Assembly (NCBI RefSeq): GCF_008119665.1
Contig: NZ_CP043046.1
Span: 496,001-560,000, forward strand
Source: Pigmentiphaga aceris
Lineage (GTDB): Bacteria; Pseudomonadota; Gammaproteobacteria; Burkholderiales; Burkholderiaceae_B
Direction of reading: 5' to 3'
DNA: 64,000 nt
Positions 18,001-26,886 of the stretch are shown in pieces. Both the position numbers and the translations under genes were made by a program. The notes beneath the pieces are model-generated. The model searched no databases, was not told the origin of the DNA, and saw only the letters and a program-made list of their open reading frames with translations. Every line of letters begins with the position of its first letter. Within the stretch, counting starts at the first letter, position 1.

Positions 18001-20197
18001 GTTTGGCGACTACAACGCGGCCTTCCGATTCGGCAGCCTGGGCTTGACGCTGGTCGAACGCAATCCGTCCAACCGGTATGCGGGTCGTGTGTTCCACACC
18101 TTTGGTGCCCACGTCATTCCGTGGTCGCGGGACATTCACACGGCCCCGCCTTTCTTGCGGCGTGCCTTCCAGGCGGCGACCACGATTGGCGACGTGACCT
18201 ATGGTGGCTTCAGTTCCTGCACGCTGATCACCAGTCGGTTGGGTGGCGGGGATGCGTTGGACAGCGTGCAGTGGGAAGCCGAGACCCGGCTTGCGTTCGT
18301 GCGCAAGGCAAAGTTCGGCCTGATCGACGACATCATCACCTCGCAGCTTCGCCTGATCCGCAGCCTGCGGGGTACCTTGCCGGGCATGGTGTCGTTTGAC
18401 GATGCCGAGTTCAGCGAGAGCGCATTCGAGATTCACCTGGCGGCCAATCCCAGCCTGGGCATTGCCGAGTGCTGGTACTGGATTCGCAAGATGCAGGCAT
18501 GCCTGTTCGGCGGCGATTTCCAGGCCGCCCTGCGTGCAGCCTGCAAGGCCGATGCACTGATCTGGACATCGCCCGGCCACTTCGAATGGGCCGAATACCA
18601 TTTCTTTGCTGCGCTCACGCGGGCGGCCTGCCACGATATCTGCGCGCCCGAAGACCGCGCCGACCTGCGTGCCATGCTGACCTCGCACCATGCGCAGTTG
18701 CAGGTGTGGGCTGGCACGTGTCCTGCGAATTTTGGCGGGCGTGCCGCGCTGGTAGGTGCAGAGATCGCCCGTATCGAGGGCTGGCATCGTGAAGCCATGC
18801 ACGGGTTCGAAGTTGCCATTCAAGGCGCGATTGCAGGCCAGCGACACAACGACGAAGCACTGGCCAGCGAGGTTGCCGCGCGCTTTTACCGTGAGTCGGG
18901 CCTGGCTATCGTCGCCACGGCTTTGCTGCGCAAAGCCCGACGTGCCTATCTGCGCTGGGGAGCGATCGGCAAGGTGCATCAGCTTGATCGCCAGCACCCG
19001 GGGCTGGCGCAACGTGACGACGATATGGACTCGCTGTCGACGTCGACCAGCGCCGATCTCACCCATCTGGATCTGGATACCATCGTGAAAGCGTCCGAGG
19101 CCGTGGCGAGCCAGGCGGGTTTGCCGCAGCTGATCGACACCTTGATGGTGGCCGCGCTGGAACATGCGGGCGCGCAGCGCGGGCTGTTGATATTGCCGCA
19201 GGATGGCAGGTTGCGCATCGAGGCTGAGGCGAAGACACGCGTTGAAGGTGTCAAGACCCGCTTGCGTCAGGCGGCGGTCACGGCGGCCGATCTGCCGGAA
19301 TCGATTCTGCATTTCGTGATTCGCACCCAGCAGATGGTGTTGCTTGATGATGCCGCGACATCCAATGATTTTTCGGGCGACCCGTATCTGTCGACGCGGC
19401 GGTGCCGGTCGGTGTTGTGCTTGCCGCTGATCAAGCAGGCTGAATTGATCGGCTTGCTGTACCTGGAAAACGAGTTGTCTGCAGGGGTCTTCACACCGTC
19501 ACGGGTGGCGGTGCTGCGCTTGCTGGCATCGACTGCCGCTGTGTCGGTGCAGAACGCCACGCTGGAAGAAAAAGAGTCTCTGCTGAAAGAGGTGCACCAC
19601 CGTGTGAAGAACAACCTGCAACTGATCAGCAGTCTGCTCAGCTTGCAGGCTTCCAGCGTGGCTGACCCGGCGGTTGCCGAGCTGTTTGCCGAAAGCCGCA
19701 ACCGGGTGCGTTCGATGGCACTGGTGCACGAGAACCTGTATCGCGCAGGGAACTTCGCCCGGGTGCCGATGCTGGCGCATCTGCAAAGCCTGTGTGCGCA
19801 ACTGGTGCGCGCCTATGGTATGCAGGCGCGCAGCGCGGAATTGATCGTGGAAGGCGACAACGTGCAGCTCGATCTGGACCGCGCGATCTCTTGCGGGCTG
19901 ATTACCAACGAGCTGGTGTCCAACGCGATGAAACACGCGTTCCCACCCGAGCGTCGCAGCGGGCGTGTGGTGGTTGCCATGCGCCTGAATGACGGTGGGC
20001 GGCTGGCGCTGAGCGTGGCCGACGACGGCATTGGTCTGCCCGAGCACATCGACATCGCCAATGCGCCATCGCTGGGCTTGCAGCTTGTGCACGACCTGAG
20101 CATGCAGCTCGATGGTCGCCTGGTGGTTCGCCGCGAAGGCGGTACGTCCTTCACCATCACCTTCGATCTCGGCGATGCTGCGCCGAACGCATCATGA
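15086..20197 (+). CDS. giant sensor: pseudokinase + AAA ATPase + GAF + HWE/HisKA_2 histidine kinase
   Basis: A 1703-residue protein of the trifunctional Ser/Thr-kinase/ATPase/histidine-kinase type. Residues about 100-300 have the eukaryotic-like kinase fold (MHAAGIVHTALKPSNLLVD, YMSPEQ, DVRSDLYALGIIFYRML). However, the catalytic HRD motif reads H156-T-A158 and DFG reads G177-F-G, so it should be catalytically dead. The ATPase follows, with Walker A GPSGSGKS (358-365) and Walker B LVLFLDDLQWLD near 485. A long helical TPR-like region comes next, then a GAF domain (about 1330-1490). The kinase core has EVHHRVKNNLQ (phospho-His 1504 or 1505) and an ATP-binding domain with NELVSNAMKHAF. Start GTG at 15086 with GGAG upstream. 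It is translationally coupled to the next gene. Confidence 0.9.
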   Translation: MRSTPASVAQSVASVDNTSSLPVRPPLWLVELLGEENLAAAWTVLRRDGRLAVHRSTDPGSHTLLIASPDGTSASPTDINQLAHEVELAPTLDAAWAVMPLALYRRLDRAALVLRDPGGEFLEGLLDQPWPVGDFLGAARAIAQSVSAMHAAGIVHTALKPSNLLVDRPRASARVTGFGRAARIADGPLTPSPAERVGDDLPYMSPEQTGRTGRLVDVRSDLYALGIIFYRMLAGELPFAAFDPMAWVHSHLARRAVPLSESGQVPEAVSAIVMKLLAKAPEERYQTAAGLAFDLQRALMQWDAANKVDDFALGERDASPRLSIPDHLYGREAEVARLAAAFGHVADTGACYLVLVSGPSGSGKSALVGALQKKIDAARGRFAVGKVDQYRRDAPYATLSQALQSLVRGVLTQPEAELAACAAQLRLVLGANAALMINLVPELEHVIGRQAPVPELPPTEAQARFHRLLCGFLGVFAKATHPLVLFLDDLQWLDSATLHFLRQVLVDGELAHLLLIGAYRDNEIAPAHPLTATLDDIRLATQARFEELRLPPLQHADLQQLVGDALLCPPGPAGELADILQRSSEGNPFFAIRLLRELVEDQSITFDAARSAWAWDASEIAARSYDNDVLGLVGGALARLSPASQALAIDLACLGGKPSRAMLSAITAGQQAPLEETLLALVSAGLLAWSTDGVHFVHDRIQEAAHALMPAADSASTHLRLARALCARPAPPGLANQWLFDTVSQYRRAIPLVVELDECLSLAALSLQAGMNAKTAGAYETAAGFLLTGLAVLPADAWDTQYALAFPLNYQLAECEFQAGDLQGAAQRLQILSVRASGQIDRATVAWLQVTLHTAMDQSDRAIELCLDYLRQVGIAWDARPTPAQARAEYDALLQRLGQASIESLADRPQIADPFQRATLDVLTAVLPPAFFRSENLVCLVLCRMANLSMEFGNGDAAPLAYAYLGMVVGSQFGDYNAAFRFGSLGLTLVERNPSNRYAGRVFHTFGAHVIPWSRDIHTAPPFLRRAFQAATTIGDVTYGGFSSCTLITSRLGGGDALDSVQWEAETRLAFVRKAKFGLIDDIITSQLRLIRSLRGTLPGMVSFDDAEFSESAFEIHLAANPSLGIAECWYWIRKMQACLFGGDFQAALRAACKADALIWTSPGHFEWAEYHFFAALTRAACHDICAPEDRADLRAMLTSHHAQLQVWAGTCPANFGGRAALVGAEIARIEGWHREAMHGFEVAIQGAIAGQRHNDEALASEVAARFYRESGLAIVATALLRKARRAYLRWGAIGKVHQLDRQHPGLAQRDDDMDSLSTSTSADLTHLDLDTIVKASEAVASQAGLPQLIDTLMVAALEHAGAQRGLLILPQDGRLRIEAEAKTRVEGVKTRLRQAAVTAADLPESILHFVIRTQQMVLLDDAATSNDFSGDPYLSTRRCRSVLCLPLIKQAELIGLLYLENELSAGVFTPSRVAVLRLLASTAAVSVQNATLEEKESLLKEVHHRVKNNLQLISSLLSLQASSVADPAVAELFAESRNRVRSMALVHENLYRAGNFARVPMLAHLQSLCAQLVRAYGMQARSAELIVEGDNVQLDLDRAISCGLITNELVSNAMKHAFPPERRSGRVVVAMRLNDGGRLALSVADDGIGLPEHIDIANAPSLGLQLVHDLSMQLDGRLVVRREGGTSFTITFDLGDAAPNAS

Positions 20198-21699
20198 CCC
20201 CCGCACGCATACTCGTGGTCGAAGACGACCGTATCGTCGCGCGCGACATCGCGCAGCAATTGGCGCGCATTGGCCACAGCGTGGTCGGCATGACGGCGGT
20301 CGGCACCGAGGCCATCGAGATTGCGCTGGATCAGCGCCCCGATCTGGTCTTGATGGACGTCCGCCTGGATGGCGCACTCGATGGCGTTGAGGCCGCATTG
20401 CGCATTCGCGAACAAGCGCGCATTCCCGTGGTGTATCTGACGGCCTATGCCGACGATGACACCATCACGCGCGCAAGCATGACCGAGCCTTTCGGTTATC
20501 TGCTCAAGCCATTCGACAATTCACAGCTGCGCACCGTGATTGAAATGGCGCTTTACAAGCACAACGCCGAGCGCCGCTTGCACGAAAGCGAACGTCGGTA
20601 TGCGGCCACTTTGTCGAGCATTGGTGACGCCGTAATTGCCACCGACAATGAATCGCGTGTGACCTTCATGAACCCGGTGGCGGAAGCGCTCACCGGTTGG
20701 ACTTTGCGAGACGCGGCGAGCCGTTTGGTCGGCGAGATCTTCGTGACCGACGACGCGCGCGGTGGGCCGGGGGACGCGCACCGCAACAGACACGTGTCGT
20801 GTGCCGATCTGGTGTCCGGGCAGGAAGCCCAGGCGTGGCTGGTGGCACGCAGCGGGCGCGAGATCCCCGTCGATGCGCGGGGTGCGCCGATCATTGGCGA
20901 TCATGGTGATGTGGTGGGTTCAGTGCTAGTGTTTCGCGACATCAGCGAACGTCTGCGCAACCAGGAAGCCTTGCGCAACGCGCAGTCCGAACTGGCACGC
21001 GCATCGCGGCTGACGACCATGGGTGAACTGGCCGTGTCAATTGCGCACGAGATCAATCAGCCGCTGGGTGCGGTGGCGGTCAATGCCAGTGCGGGCCTGA
21101 ATTTCATCAATCGCGACCCGCCTGACATTGCCGAGGTGCGGCAGGTATTGCACGAGGTGAAAGCGGATGCGCGGCGTGCGGCCGACGTCATTCGCAGCTT
21201 GCAGGCACTGGCACGCAAGGCTGCTCCCGAACCCACCCGCTTCCAGTTGGACGAGCTGGTCCACGAGGTGCTGGCCTTGAGCCGGGGCGAGTTGCAAAAG
21301 CACCGCATACAGGTGCGCACCCGCTTTGATCCGGCAAGCCTGCCGTGGTTTGCCGACCGGGTGCAGATTCAGCAGTTGCTGTTGAACCTGATCCTGAATG
21401 CCATCGATGCCATGAGCGTGATCGACGATCGTGCGCGAACCTTGAATATCGTGTCCGAGGCCACGGAAGATCAGCGCGTGGCGGTGATCGTGGAAGACAG
21501 CGGCATGGGGATCGCTGCGCAGACACAAGAAAAACTCTTCGACGCATTCTTCACCACCAAGGCAGAAGGCCTGGGCATGGGCCTGGCGATTTGCCGCAGC
21601 ATTGTGGATGCGCATGGCGGGCGTTTGAGCGTCTCGGCAGCGCTGCCGCATGGGGCGGTGTTTCGTGTCGAATTGCCGGGGGCGGGGGAACTCGCATAG
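20194..21699 (+). CDS. receiver-PAS-histidine kinase (FixL-like transmitter)
   Basis: A 501-residue cytoplasmic kinase. An N-terminal receiver (residues 1-125: VVEDDRIV, LVLMDVRLDG, YLLKPF) is followed by a PAS domain (about 130-255: SIGDAVIATDNESRVTFMNP). The transmitter has phospho-His 285 in SIAHEINQPLGAVAVNA and an ATPase domain with LILNAIDAM, EDSGMGI and GLGMGLAICRSIV. Its ATG overlaps the stop of the giant sensor gene (ATGA). A receiver ahead of a kinase fits a multi-step relay: the giant kinase may phosphorylate this receiver, and the FixL-type core may act on the FixJ-type regulator. That wiring is inferred from order and motif type. Confidence 0.9.
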   Translation: MTPARILVVEDDRIVARDIAQQLARIGHSVVGMTAVGTEAIEIALDQRPDLVLMDVRLDGALDGVEAALRIREQARIPVVYLTAYADDDTITRASMTEPFGYLLKPFDNSQLRTVIEMALYKHNAERRLHESERRYAATLSSIGDAVIATDNESRVTFMNPVAEALTGWTLRDAASRLVGEIFVTDDARGGPGDAHRNRHVSCADLVSGQEAQAWLVARSGREIPVDARGAPIIGDHGDVVGSVLVFRDISERLRNQEALRNAQSELARASRLTTMGELAVSIAHEINQPLGAVAVNASAGLNFINRDPPDIAEVRQVLHEVKADARRAADVIRSLQALARKAAPEPTRFQLDELVHEVLALSRGELQKHRIQVRTRFDPASLPWFADRVQIQQLLLNLILNAIDAMSVIDDRARTLNIVSEATEDQRVAVIVEDSGMGIAAQTQEKLFDAFFTTKAEGLGMGLAICRSIVDAHGGRLSVSAALPHGAVFRVELPGAGELA

Positions 21700-21725
21700 G
21701 CACGGAACGCGAGCGTGGAGCGGTT

Positions 21726-22703
21726 TCAGTGTCGCGGTATTTGCGGGTCTGCGTCGTGGCGGCGGACCAGATGATTGTCGGGGTCGAGCTCGTTGAGCGC
21801 TGAGTTTTTCATCAGGCGATCAAGCAGGTCCGGGTTGGCCAGGAAGGCGCGTCCGAATCCGATGGCATCTGCGTCGCCGTGCTCGACACGGGTCATGGCA
21901 TCGGATCGGGTGAAGCCGCCCGAGACCAGCAGTTTGGTTGGACACGCGTCACGCAGCAGGTGGGATGCACGTTGGCAGGCGGCGTCACATTCATGGCTGC
22001 CTGCTGTGGGTGACAGGTCTGCAATGTGCACAAATGCGAGGGCATCGTGGTGCAAGTTGTGGGCGAGCGTCTGGTAAGCAGCAAGCCAGTTTCCCGCGTC
22101 TTCGTGCAGTGGCGGTGACAGGCACACACCGACGCGATCGGCCCCCCAGATATTCGCAAGCGTGCTGGTCAGAAAATTCAGAAATTGGCCGGCGTAGCGA
22201 TGGCTGCTGTCGAGTCGCATCAGCCGCGCTGGCAAGGCCCCGTGTGCCGCGTGCAATTCGACACCGTCGAAACCTGCGTCGCCAGCATGCTCGGCGGCAT
22301 TGCGATAGTCGATCAGCGCCGCTTCCAGCGCATCGTCATCCAGATCGGTTTCCGTGTGCGCCCTTGTTCCTGCCCAATGCGAGCTGTGGTCCAGTTGCGC
22401 CATGACAATGCCGCCGCGTGCGTGCACCGCATCTGTCACACGATGCCAGTGGTTGACTTGTTCAGCCGTGTGCAGGCCCGCTGCATGACGGCCCAGCGCG
22501 CGTGCCGATACCGCACAGGCTTCGCAGATGATCAGGCCCCCTTCGGTTGCACGATCACCGTAGTGCCGCACCATGCGGTCGGTGGGCACACCGGTGTCCG
22601 AAGCCTGGCTGCAATTCATGGCGGGCATGACCACGCGATGAGACAGGGTGAAGGCACCGAATGTCACAGGCGTGAACAGCTTTCCGGGTGATGCGCTTGT
22701 CAT
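21726..22703 (-). CDS. Old Yellow Enzyme family (NADH:flavin) oxidoreductase
   Basis: A 325-residue FMN-dependent ene-reductase of the NemA/Old Yellow Enzyme family. Family features are LFTPVTFGAFTLSHRVVMPAMN at the N-terminus, IVMAQLDHSSHW, the substrate-binding pair in GVELHAAHGAL (His-x-x-His), RVGVCLSPP and the FMN-phosphate site LLVSGGFT with DAIGFGRAFLANPDL. The usual tyrosine-leucine after HAAHG is replaced (ALPARL). Members reduce activated alkenes or nitro compounds. Start ATG at 22703; a GTG four codons upstream is possible. It is divergent from a NarL-type regulator. Confidence 0.87.
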   Translation of the reverse strand: MTSASPGKLFTPVTFGAFTLSHRVVMPAMNCSQASDTGVPTDRMVRHYGDRATEGGLIICEACAVSARALGRHAAGLHTAEQVNHWHRVTDAVHARGGIVMAQLDHSSHWAGTRAHTETDLDDDALEAALIDYRNAAEHAGDAGFDGVELHAAHGALPARLMRLDSSHRYAGQFLNFLTSTLANIWGADRVGVCLSPPLHEDAGNWLAAYQTLAHNLHHDALAFVHIADLSPTAGSHECDAACQRASHLLRDACPTKLLVSGGFTRSDAMTRVEHGDADAIGFGRAFLANPDLLDRLMKNSALNELDPDNHLVRRHDADPQIPRH

Positions 22704-23018
22704 GCCGATGTCCACCCTTCGTGCGTCGATGCATGCGTCACCGCGCCCCGATCGGGCCGCAAGCGATGCCAGTGTATTGGTACCAGCTTGAGCCGTAGTG
22801 GCTGCACTGATGTGGTGCAGATCATGGCGGCACTCCGCATCGGGCGTCGAGAAAAAATATGCGAAATCCCCGCTGCGTGGACGTGGGCAGCGTTTCCCAT
22901 CTTTTCACAAGTCATAACTGGCCCATCCACCTCGCTTGGCTGAGTATCGACGTGTCAGTCCGGGGTCATTCGCGCGCGTGCGCGCATTGGTCAATGCAAC
23001 ATCCAATGTGGGATAACT
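22704..23018. other. divergent intergenic region, OYE / NarL-type regulator
   Basis: About 315 bases without a gene. CATTGG (22985-22990) and CCAATG (23003-23008) form a 6-12-6 inverted repeat just before the regulator start, a possible operator. GGATAA lies immediately before the ATG at 23019. Confidence 0.4.
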
Positions 23019-23882
23019 ATGAAAGCAAACCTCGATCCAATCACCGTCCTCGTGGCGCATGCCGAGCCGTTCGTTGCGATTGGGGTGGCCGCCGTATTAC
23101 GTGAGCAGGGCGGGCTGGACGTTGCCTTGTGCAAGGGCGCATGTCCGCTTGATGCGACTGACCAGCAGGTGTCTGGGCGAACCGCCGATGTGGTGGTGAC
23201 CGACTACGACAGCGGCATGGCGCTGCTGGCCAGTCGGCGCGATGGTGCGAACACGGCAAATGGTCCGAGGGTGATGATGTTGACGCACAAAGCCCGCGAG
23301 CAAGACGTGCGCATCGCCCTGGAGGCTGGTGCACACGGTTACGTGCTGCTGGATTGCCCGGTGGAAGAAGTTGCCGACGGCATGCGAGCGCTGAAATGCG
23401 GCGTGCGTTATCTGTGCGCTGCGGCTGCGCGCAGCATGGCCGACAGCCTGACACGTGAAGCCCTGACGCCGCGTGAACTCGATGTGCTGGTCAGCCTGGC
23501 GCGCGGCAACTGCAACAAGCTGATCGCCACTGAACTGGACCTGGCGGTGGGCACCATCAAGATTCACTTGAAGGCGCTGATGGCAAAGATGTCGGCACGC
23601 AGCCGTACACAGGTGGTCACGACCGCGATGGCGCGTGGGTTGATTCCGGCATCTGGCCCGGCCACGGCAGAGGCACGCGCGGTATCTGCCGTAGATCGTG
23701 CACAGACCGAGCGTCGTGGGGTTGCTTATCTGCCCAGGCCGGTGCCCGCATCGACAGGCCGGATGACTGGCCAACCCATGGGTCAAGCAACCGGCAGCCA
23801 AGCCATCGAGGCTGCGGCTACGCCGCCGAGGCCTGCCCGCTATTTCGCCGCAACGTCTCGGCCAGTTGCGTGGCTGCGATAA
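23019..23882 (+). CDS. NarL/LuxR-type regulator with degenerate receiver
   Basis: A 287-residue protein. Residues 1-125 are receiver-like and keep the central Asp in DVVVTDYDSG. The N-terminal acidic pair is replaced by HAEP (VLVAHAEPFVAIGV), and the conserved Lys is missing (GYVLLDCPVEE), so classical phosphorylation is doubtful. The LuxR HTH is LTPRELDVLVSLARGNCNKL then IATELDLAVGTIKIHLKAL. A low-complexity tail of about 85 residues follows. Its 3' end overlaps the end of the convergent 1022-residue gene by 65 nt. Function unknown; it may respond to a non-phosphorylation signal. Confidence 0.83.
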   Translation: MKANLDPITVLVAHAEPFVAIGVAAVLREQGGLDVALCKGACPLDATDQQVSGRTADVVVTDYDSGMALLASRRDGANTANGPRVMMLTHKAREQDVRIALEAGAHGYVLLDCPVEEVADGMRALKCGVRYLCAAAARSMADSLTREALTPRELDVLVSLARGNCNKLIATELDLAVGTIKIHLKALMAKMSARSRTQVVTTAMARGLIPASGPATAEARAVSAVDRAQTERRGVAYLPRPVPASTGRMTGQPMGQATGSQAIEAAATPPRPARYFAATSRPVAWLR

Positions 23883-26800
23883 CGTCAGCGGTGTCGAAGC
23901 CCTCGGTCACCGCAGCCAGCGGGCCGGCAAGCGCCCGTTGCGCCTCAACATGCCGCCCGTCTTCATGCAGCAGCCGTGCCAGGCTGGTGCTGGTGCGCAA
24001 GATCCAGGCATGCGCACCCTGGTCACGTGCAATTTTCAGCGCCTGACGCAAGCTGGCTTCTGCCGCGCGGGTCTGGTCTGGTCGGGCCGCGCGCACACGG
24101 TCTGCAGACACCCGCATGACTTCCGCGACACACCACAGATTCATGCCGGTGCTGGTTCGGTGCAGCACCAGCGGAGAAAGATATCCTTCCGACAAGGTGG
24201 GCAGCATGTCCACCAGGCTGATCTGCAACTGGGTGTCGTCCACGTTCGTCAGACCCGTCGCACCCTCGCGGGCACGCAGCACCTGATCGTACAGCCGTGC
24301 CCAGGACGCCCAGAACATCAGGCCATTGCTCTCGGCGCATTTTTTCAGCATGTCGATGTAGCGACGCGCAGCAACCAGGTCACCGCGCCATAAGGACACC
24401 GGACAGGCGGCATAGGCAAGCGCATAGGTGAGCGACAGCGCATCGTCAAAGGTGGTGGCGGTATCGATGGCATCGCGCACCGCTGCCGCGGCCTGATCGG
24501 CATGTCCTTGCAGCCACAGAATTCTGGACAACTGCGTGAAGACGGCAGTGCGATGGTCGAATTGGAACGGGCTGCCATGCAACTGACGCACGACGATGCC
24601 CGCCGGCGTCAGCGCCTGACGCAAATGCTTCAAGGCGGGTGACAACTGCCCAAGCATTTGCAGGCACACCGCCTTGACCCGGTGGTAGGCCAGGCAATGA
24701 CGTTCATCGTGGCTGGCACGCGCCACCGCGCCGAACGCTTCCACCGCATCGTGGGCAGCCGCATGATTGCCGCGATAGGTTTCCCAGGCAAAGACGCCCC
24801 AGTGCGCACGCAATTGGTAGTCCGAGTCGCCCAGCGATTGCGCGATGTCAATGCAACGCACCAGCGCAGCGCGTGACTGCGGCACGGCACCATGCATGGC
24901 AATGCTGGTCTGACCAAAGGCCAGCAGCAGACGCATTTCCAGCGAGGTTCCCGTGGCGGCAGCAGGCAGTTGCGCCATTACCTTTTCGACTGCGCCAAGA
25001 TAGTGCTGCACGGCCCCGATCCCGAACCACAATGACGCGGAATCCGCCGTCAGCATGGCTTCGATCTGCGGGTCGCCGTCCGGGCCTGCGGACCAGGTCA
25101 GTGCGGCGCGCACGTCGTCAATCGAACGTGCATAACGCATGCGCCAATGGGCCGGCAGCAGCACGTCGAAATCTGCCGCTGCACGCAGCAGCCAGCGGTG
25201 GCACAGCAGCGCGTGGCGTCGGGATACTTCGTGAAGTTCGCCGCTGGCTGCAAGTGCGCGTGCTGCGTAGGCGCGGGTGGTTTCCAGCAACCGGTATTGC
25301 ATCTCGCCGTCGTGTTTTTCTGCCGCAACCAGCGATTTGGCGATGAGGTTCATCAAGGCCATTTCGGACTCGTGCGTGGCCATGAGGGTCGATTCGGCGT
25401 TCAATCCGTCATCGACATCGATCGCAATGGCTGACGCCAGGACGAAGCGTTCGCGGAAGATCGCCAGACGACGCAGCAGGCGCTGTTCACTGGGCTGCAG
25501 CAGGGCATAGCTCCAGTCCAGCGTTGCCTGCAAGGTCTGATGGCGGGGCAGGGCAGTGCGCAGGCCCAGCGTCGGCAGCGGAAGGTGATTGTCCAGCGCG
25601 GCAGTCAGGCTGCTCAGGCTGAAGTTCTCGGCACGCGCGGCGACCAGTTCGATTGCCAGCGGAATGCCATCAAGACGTGTACACAGCCGCGCAATGCTGG
25701 CGACGTCTGCATCACCAAAGCGGACGCTGTCGCTGTTGGCCGTGGCGCGTTCCACGAAGAGTTCAAAAGCCGGGTAGCTCAGCGCCGTCTCGAACGAGGT
25801 TTGCGGGGTGACGACAGGAATGGCCAAGGATGCCAACCGTTGCACCCATTCGCCTTGTGCACGCAGCGGTTCGCGACTGGTGGCCAGTACGTGGATGCCT
25901 GGCGACTGGCCCAGCAGAAATTCCACCATGGCGGCCGCTGCCGCGATCACGTGCTCGCAGTTGTCCAGCACGATCAGCATGGATTTGGACGCGACCCAGT
26001 TGCCGATATCTTGCAGGCTGTCTGCCGTGTGCGTGCGCATGCCAAGTGCCGTGGCCACGGCTTCTGTCGCCCGCTCGGCGTCGGGCAGCGCCCCAAGGTC
26101 GACAAAAAACGCGCCGTCCTGGTAGGCCGGGGCCAGCCGTGCGGCGGCCACCAGCGCGGTGGTGGTCTTGCCCATGCCGCCCGGGCCGACCAGCGATACG
26201 AACCGCCGCGTCGGCAAGGTGCGGATCACCGCATCTACCGCTTCGTCGCGCCCAATGATGCGGGTCAGCACGGTGGGCAAGGTGCCAAGCGATGCGCGTA
26301 CCGGCACGGCAGGACGCAGAATCTCTTCGTAGGCAGGCGCTGTCAATGACAGTTGCAGCCGGCGAACCGGTGTCACCAGGCTATAGCCTCGCTGCGACAC
26401 GGTGGCGATATGGCGCACGCCCGTGCGGTGTTCGCCCAGGGCCTTGCGCAAGGCCGCCATCTGCACACGCAGCCCGCTTTCGTCGATCACCAGATCGCGC
26501 CAGACGGCGGTGATCAGCTCGTCTTTGCCAATGATGTCGCCGGCCCGCCGAACCAGGGCCAGCAACAGGTCGAACGCGCGTCCGCCCAGACGAACCGGGT
26601 TGTTGTCTTCTTCCAGCAGGCGCTGCGCAGGGATCAGCCGAAACGGGCCGAAGGCAAACACCGTATCTTCGGGCTCGATGTCTGTGTCGTGTGCAACGAT
26701 CGGTGGGGCAGAACGGGTGTCGTTGGCGGCGTGTGTGCCAACGGGTGCAGCGTGGACGTGACCTGATGCCTCGCCCGCGCTGTGAGGCGGGTGTGGCTGA

Positions 26801-26886
26801 CTGGTTGGCAGGGAGGCAGGTCGTTTCACGCTGGCGCGGTCTTCATTGTCTGGGGCAATGGGAGCGCATCGGCTTGAGGGCCGCAC
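23818..26886 (-). CDS. winged-helix STAND-like ATPase regulator with helical repeats
   Basis: A protein of 1022 residues. After a disordered N-terminus, residues about 75-170 are an OmpR-type winged helix (FAFGPFRLIPAQRLLEEDN, LGGRAFDLLLALVRR, DELITAVWRDL, VRHIATVSQRGYSLV). A nucleotide-binding domain follows with Walker A GPGGMGKTT and Walker B MLIVLDNCEHV and TSREPL, typical of the AfsR/LuxR-like STAND class. The last 600 residues are alpha-helical TPR-like repeats that would sense a signal. Such proteins are ATP-dependent transcription activators. Start GTG at 26886 is the first in frame; the true start may be a little downstream because the first 70 residues are low complexity. Confidence 0.85.
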   Translation of the reverse strand: MRPSSRCAPIAPDNEDRASVKRPASLPTSQPHPPHSAGEASGHVHAAPVGTHAANDTRSAPPIVAHDTDIEPEDTVFAFGPFRLIPAQRLLEEDNNPVRLGGRAFDLLLALVRRAGDIIGKDELITAVWRDLVIDESGLRVQMAALRKALGEHRTGVRHIATVSQRGYSLVTPVRRLQLSLTAPAYEEILRPAVPVRASLGTLPTVLTRIIGRDEAVDAVIRTLPTRRFVSLVGPGGMGKTTTALVAAARLAPAYQDGAFFVDLGALPDAERATEAVATALGMRTHTADSLQDIGNWVASKSMLIVLDNCEHVIAAAAAMVEFLLGQSPGIHVLATSREPLRAQGEWVQRLASLAIPVVTPQTSFETALSYPAFELFVERATANSDSVRFGDADVASIARLCTRLDGIPLAIELVAARAENFSLSSLTAALDNHLPLPTLGLRTALPRHQTLQATLDWSYALLQPSEQRLLRRLAIFRERFVLASAIAIDVDDGLNAESTLMATHESEMALMNLIAKSLVAAEKHDGEMQYRLLETTRAYAARALAASGELHEVSRRHALLCHRWLLRAAADFDVLLPAHWRMRYARSIDDVRAALTWSAGPDGDPQIEAMLTADSASLWFGIGAVQHYLGAVEKVMAQLPAAATGTSLEMRLLLAFGQTSIAMHGAVPQSRAALVRCIDIAQSLGDSDYQLRAHWGVFAWETYRGNHAAAHDAVEAFGAVARASHDERHCLAYHRVKAVCLQMLGQLSPALKHLRQALTPAGIVVRQLHGSPFQFDHRTAVFTQLSRILWLQGHADQAAAAVRDAIDTATTFDDALSLTYALAYAACPVSLWRGDLVAARRYIDMLKKCAESNGLMFWASWARLYDQVLRAREGATGLTNVDDTQLQISLVDMLPTLSEGYLSPLVLHRTSTGMNLWCVAEVMRVSADRVRAARPDQTRAAEASLRQALKIARDQGAHAWILRTSTSLARLLHEDGRHVEAQRALAGPLAAVTEGFDTADVIAATQLAETLRRNSGQASAA

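Noticed and set aside
17132..19312. Minus-strand frame of 726 codons opposite the giant sensor gene
   Set aside because: The plus-strand gene is certain by its domains; the antisense frame is rich in Arg/Gln/His as shadow frames are.
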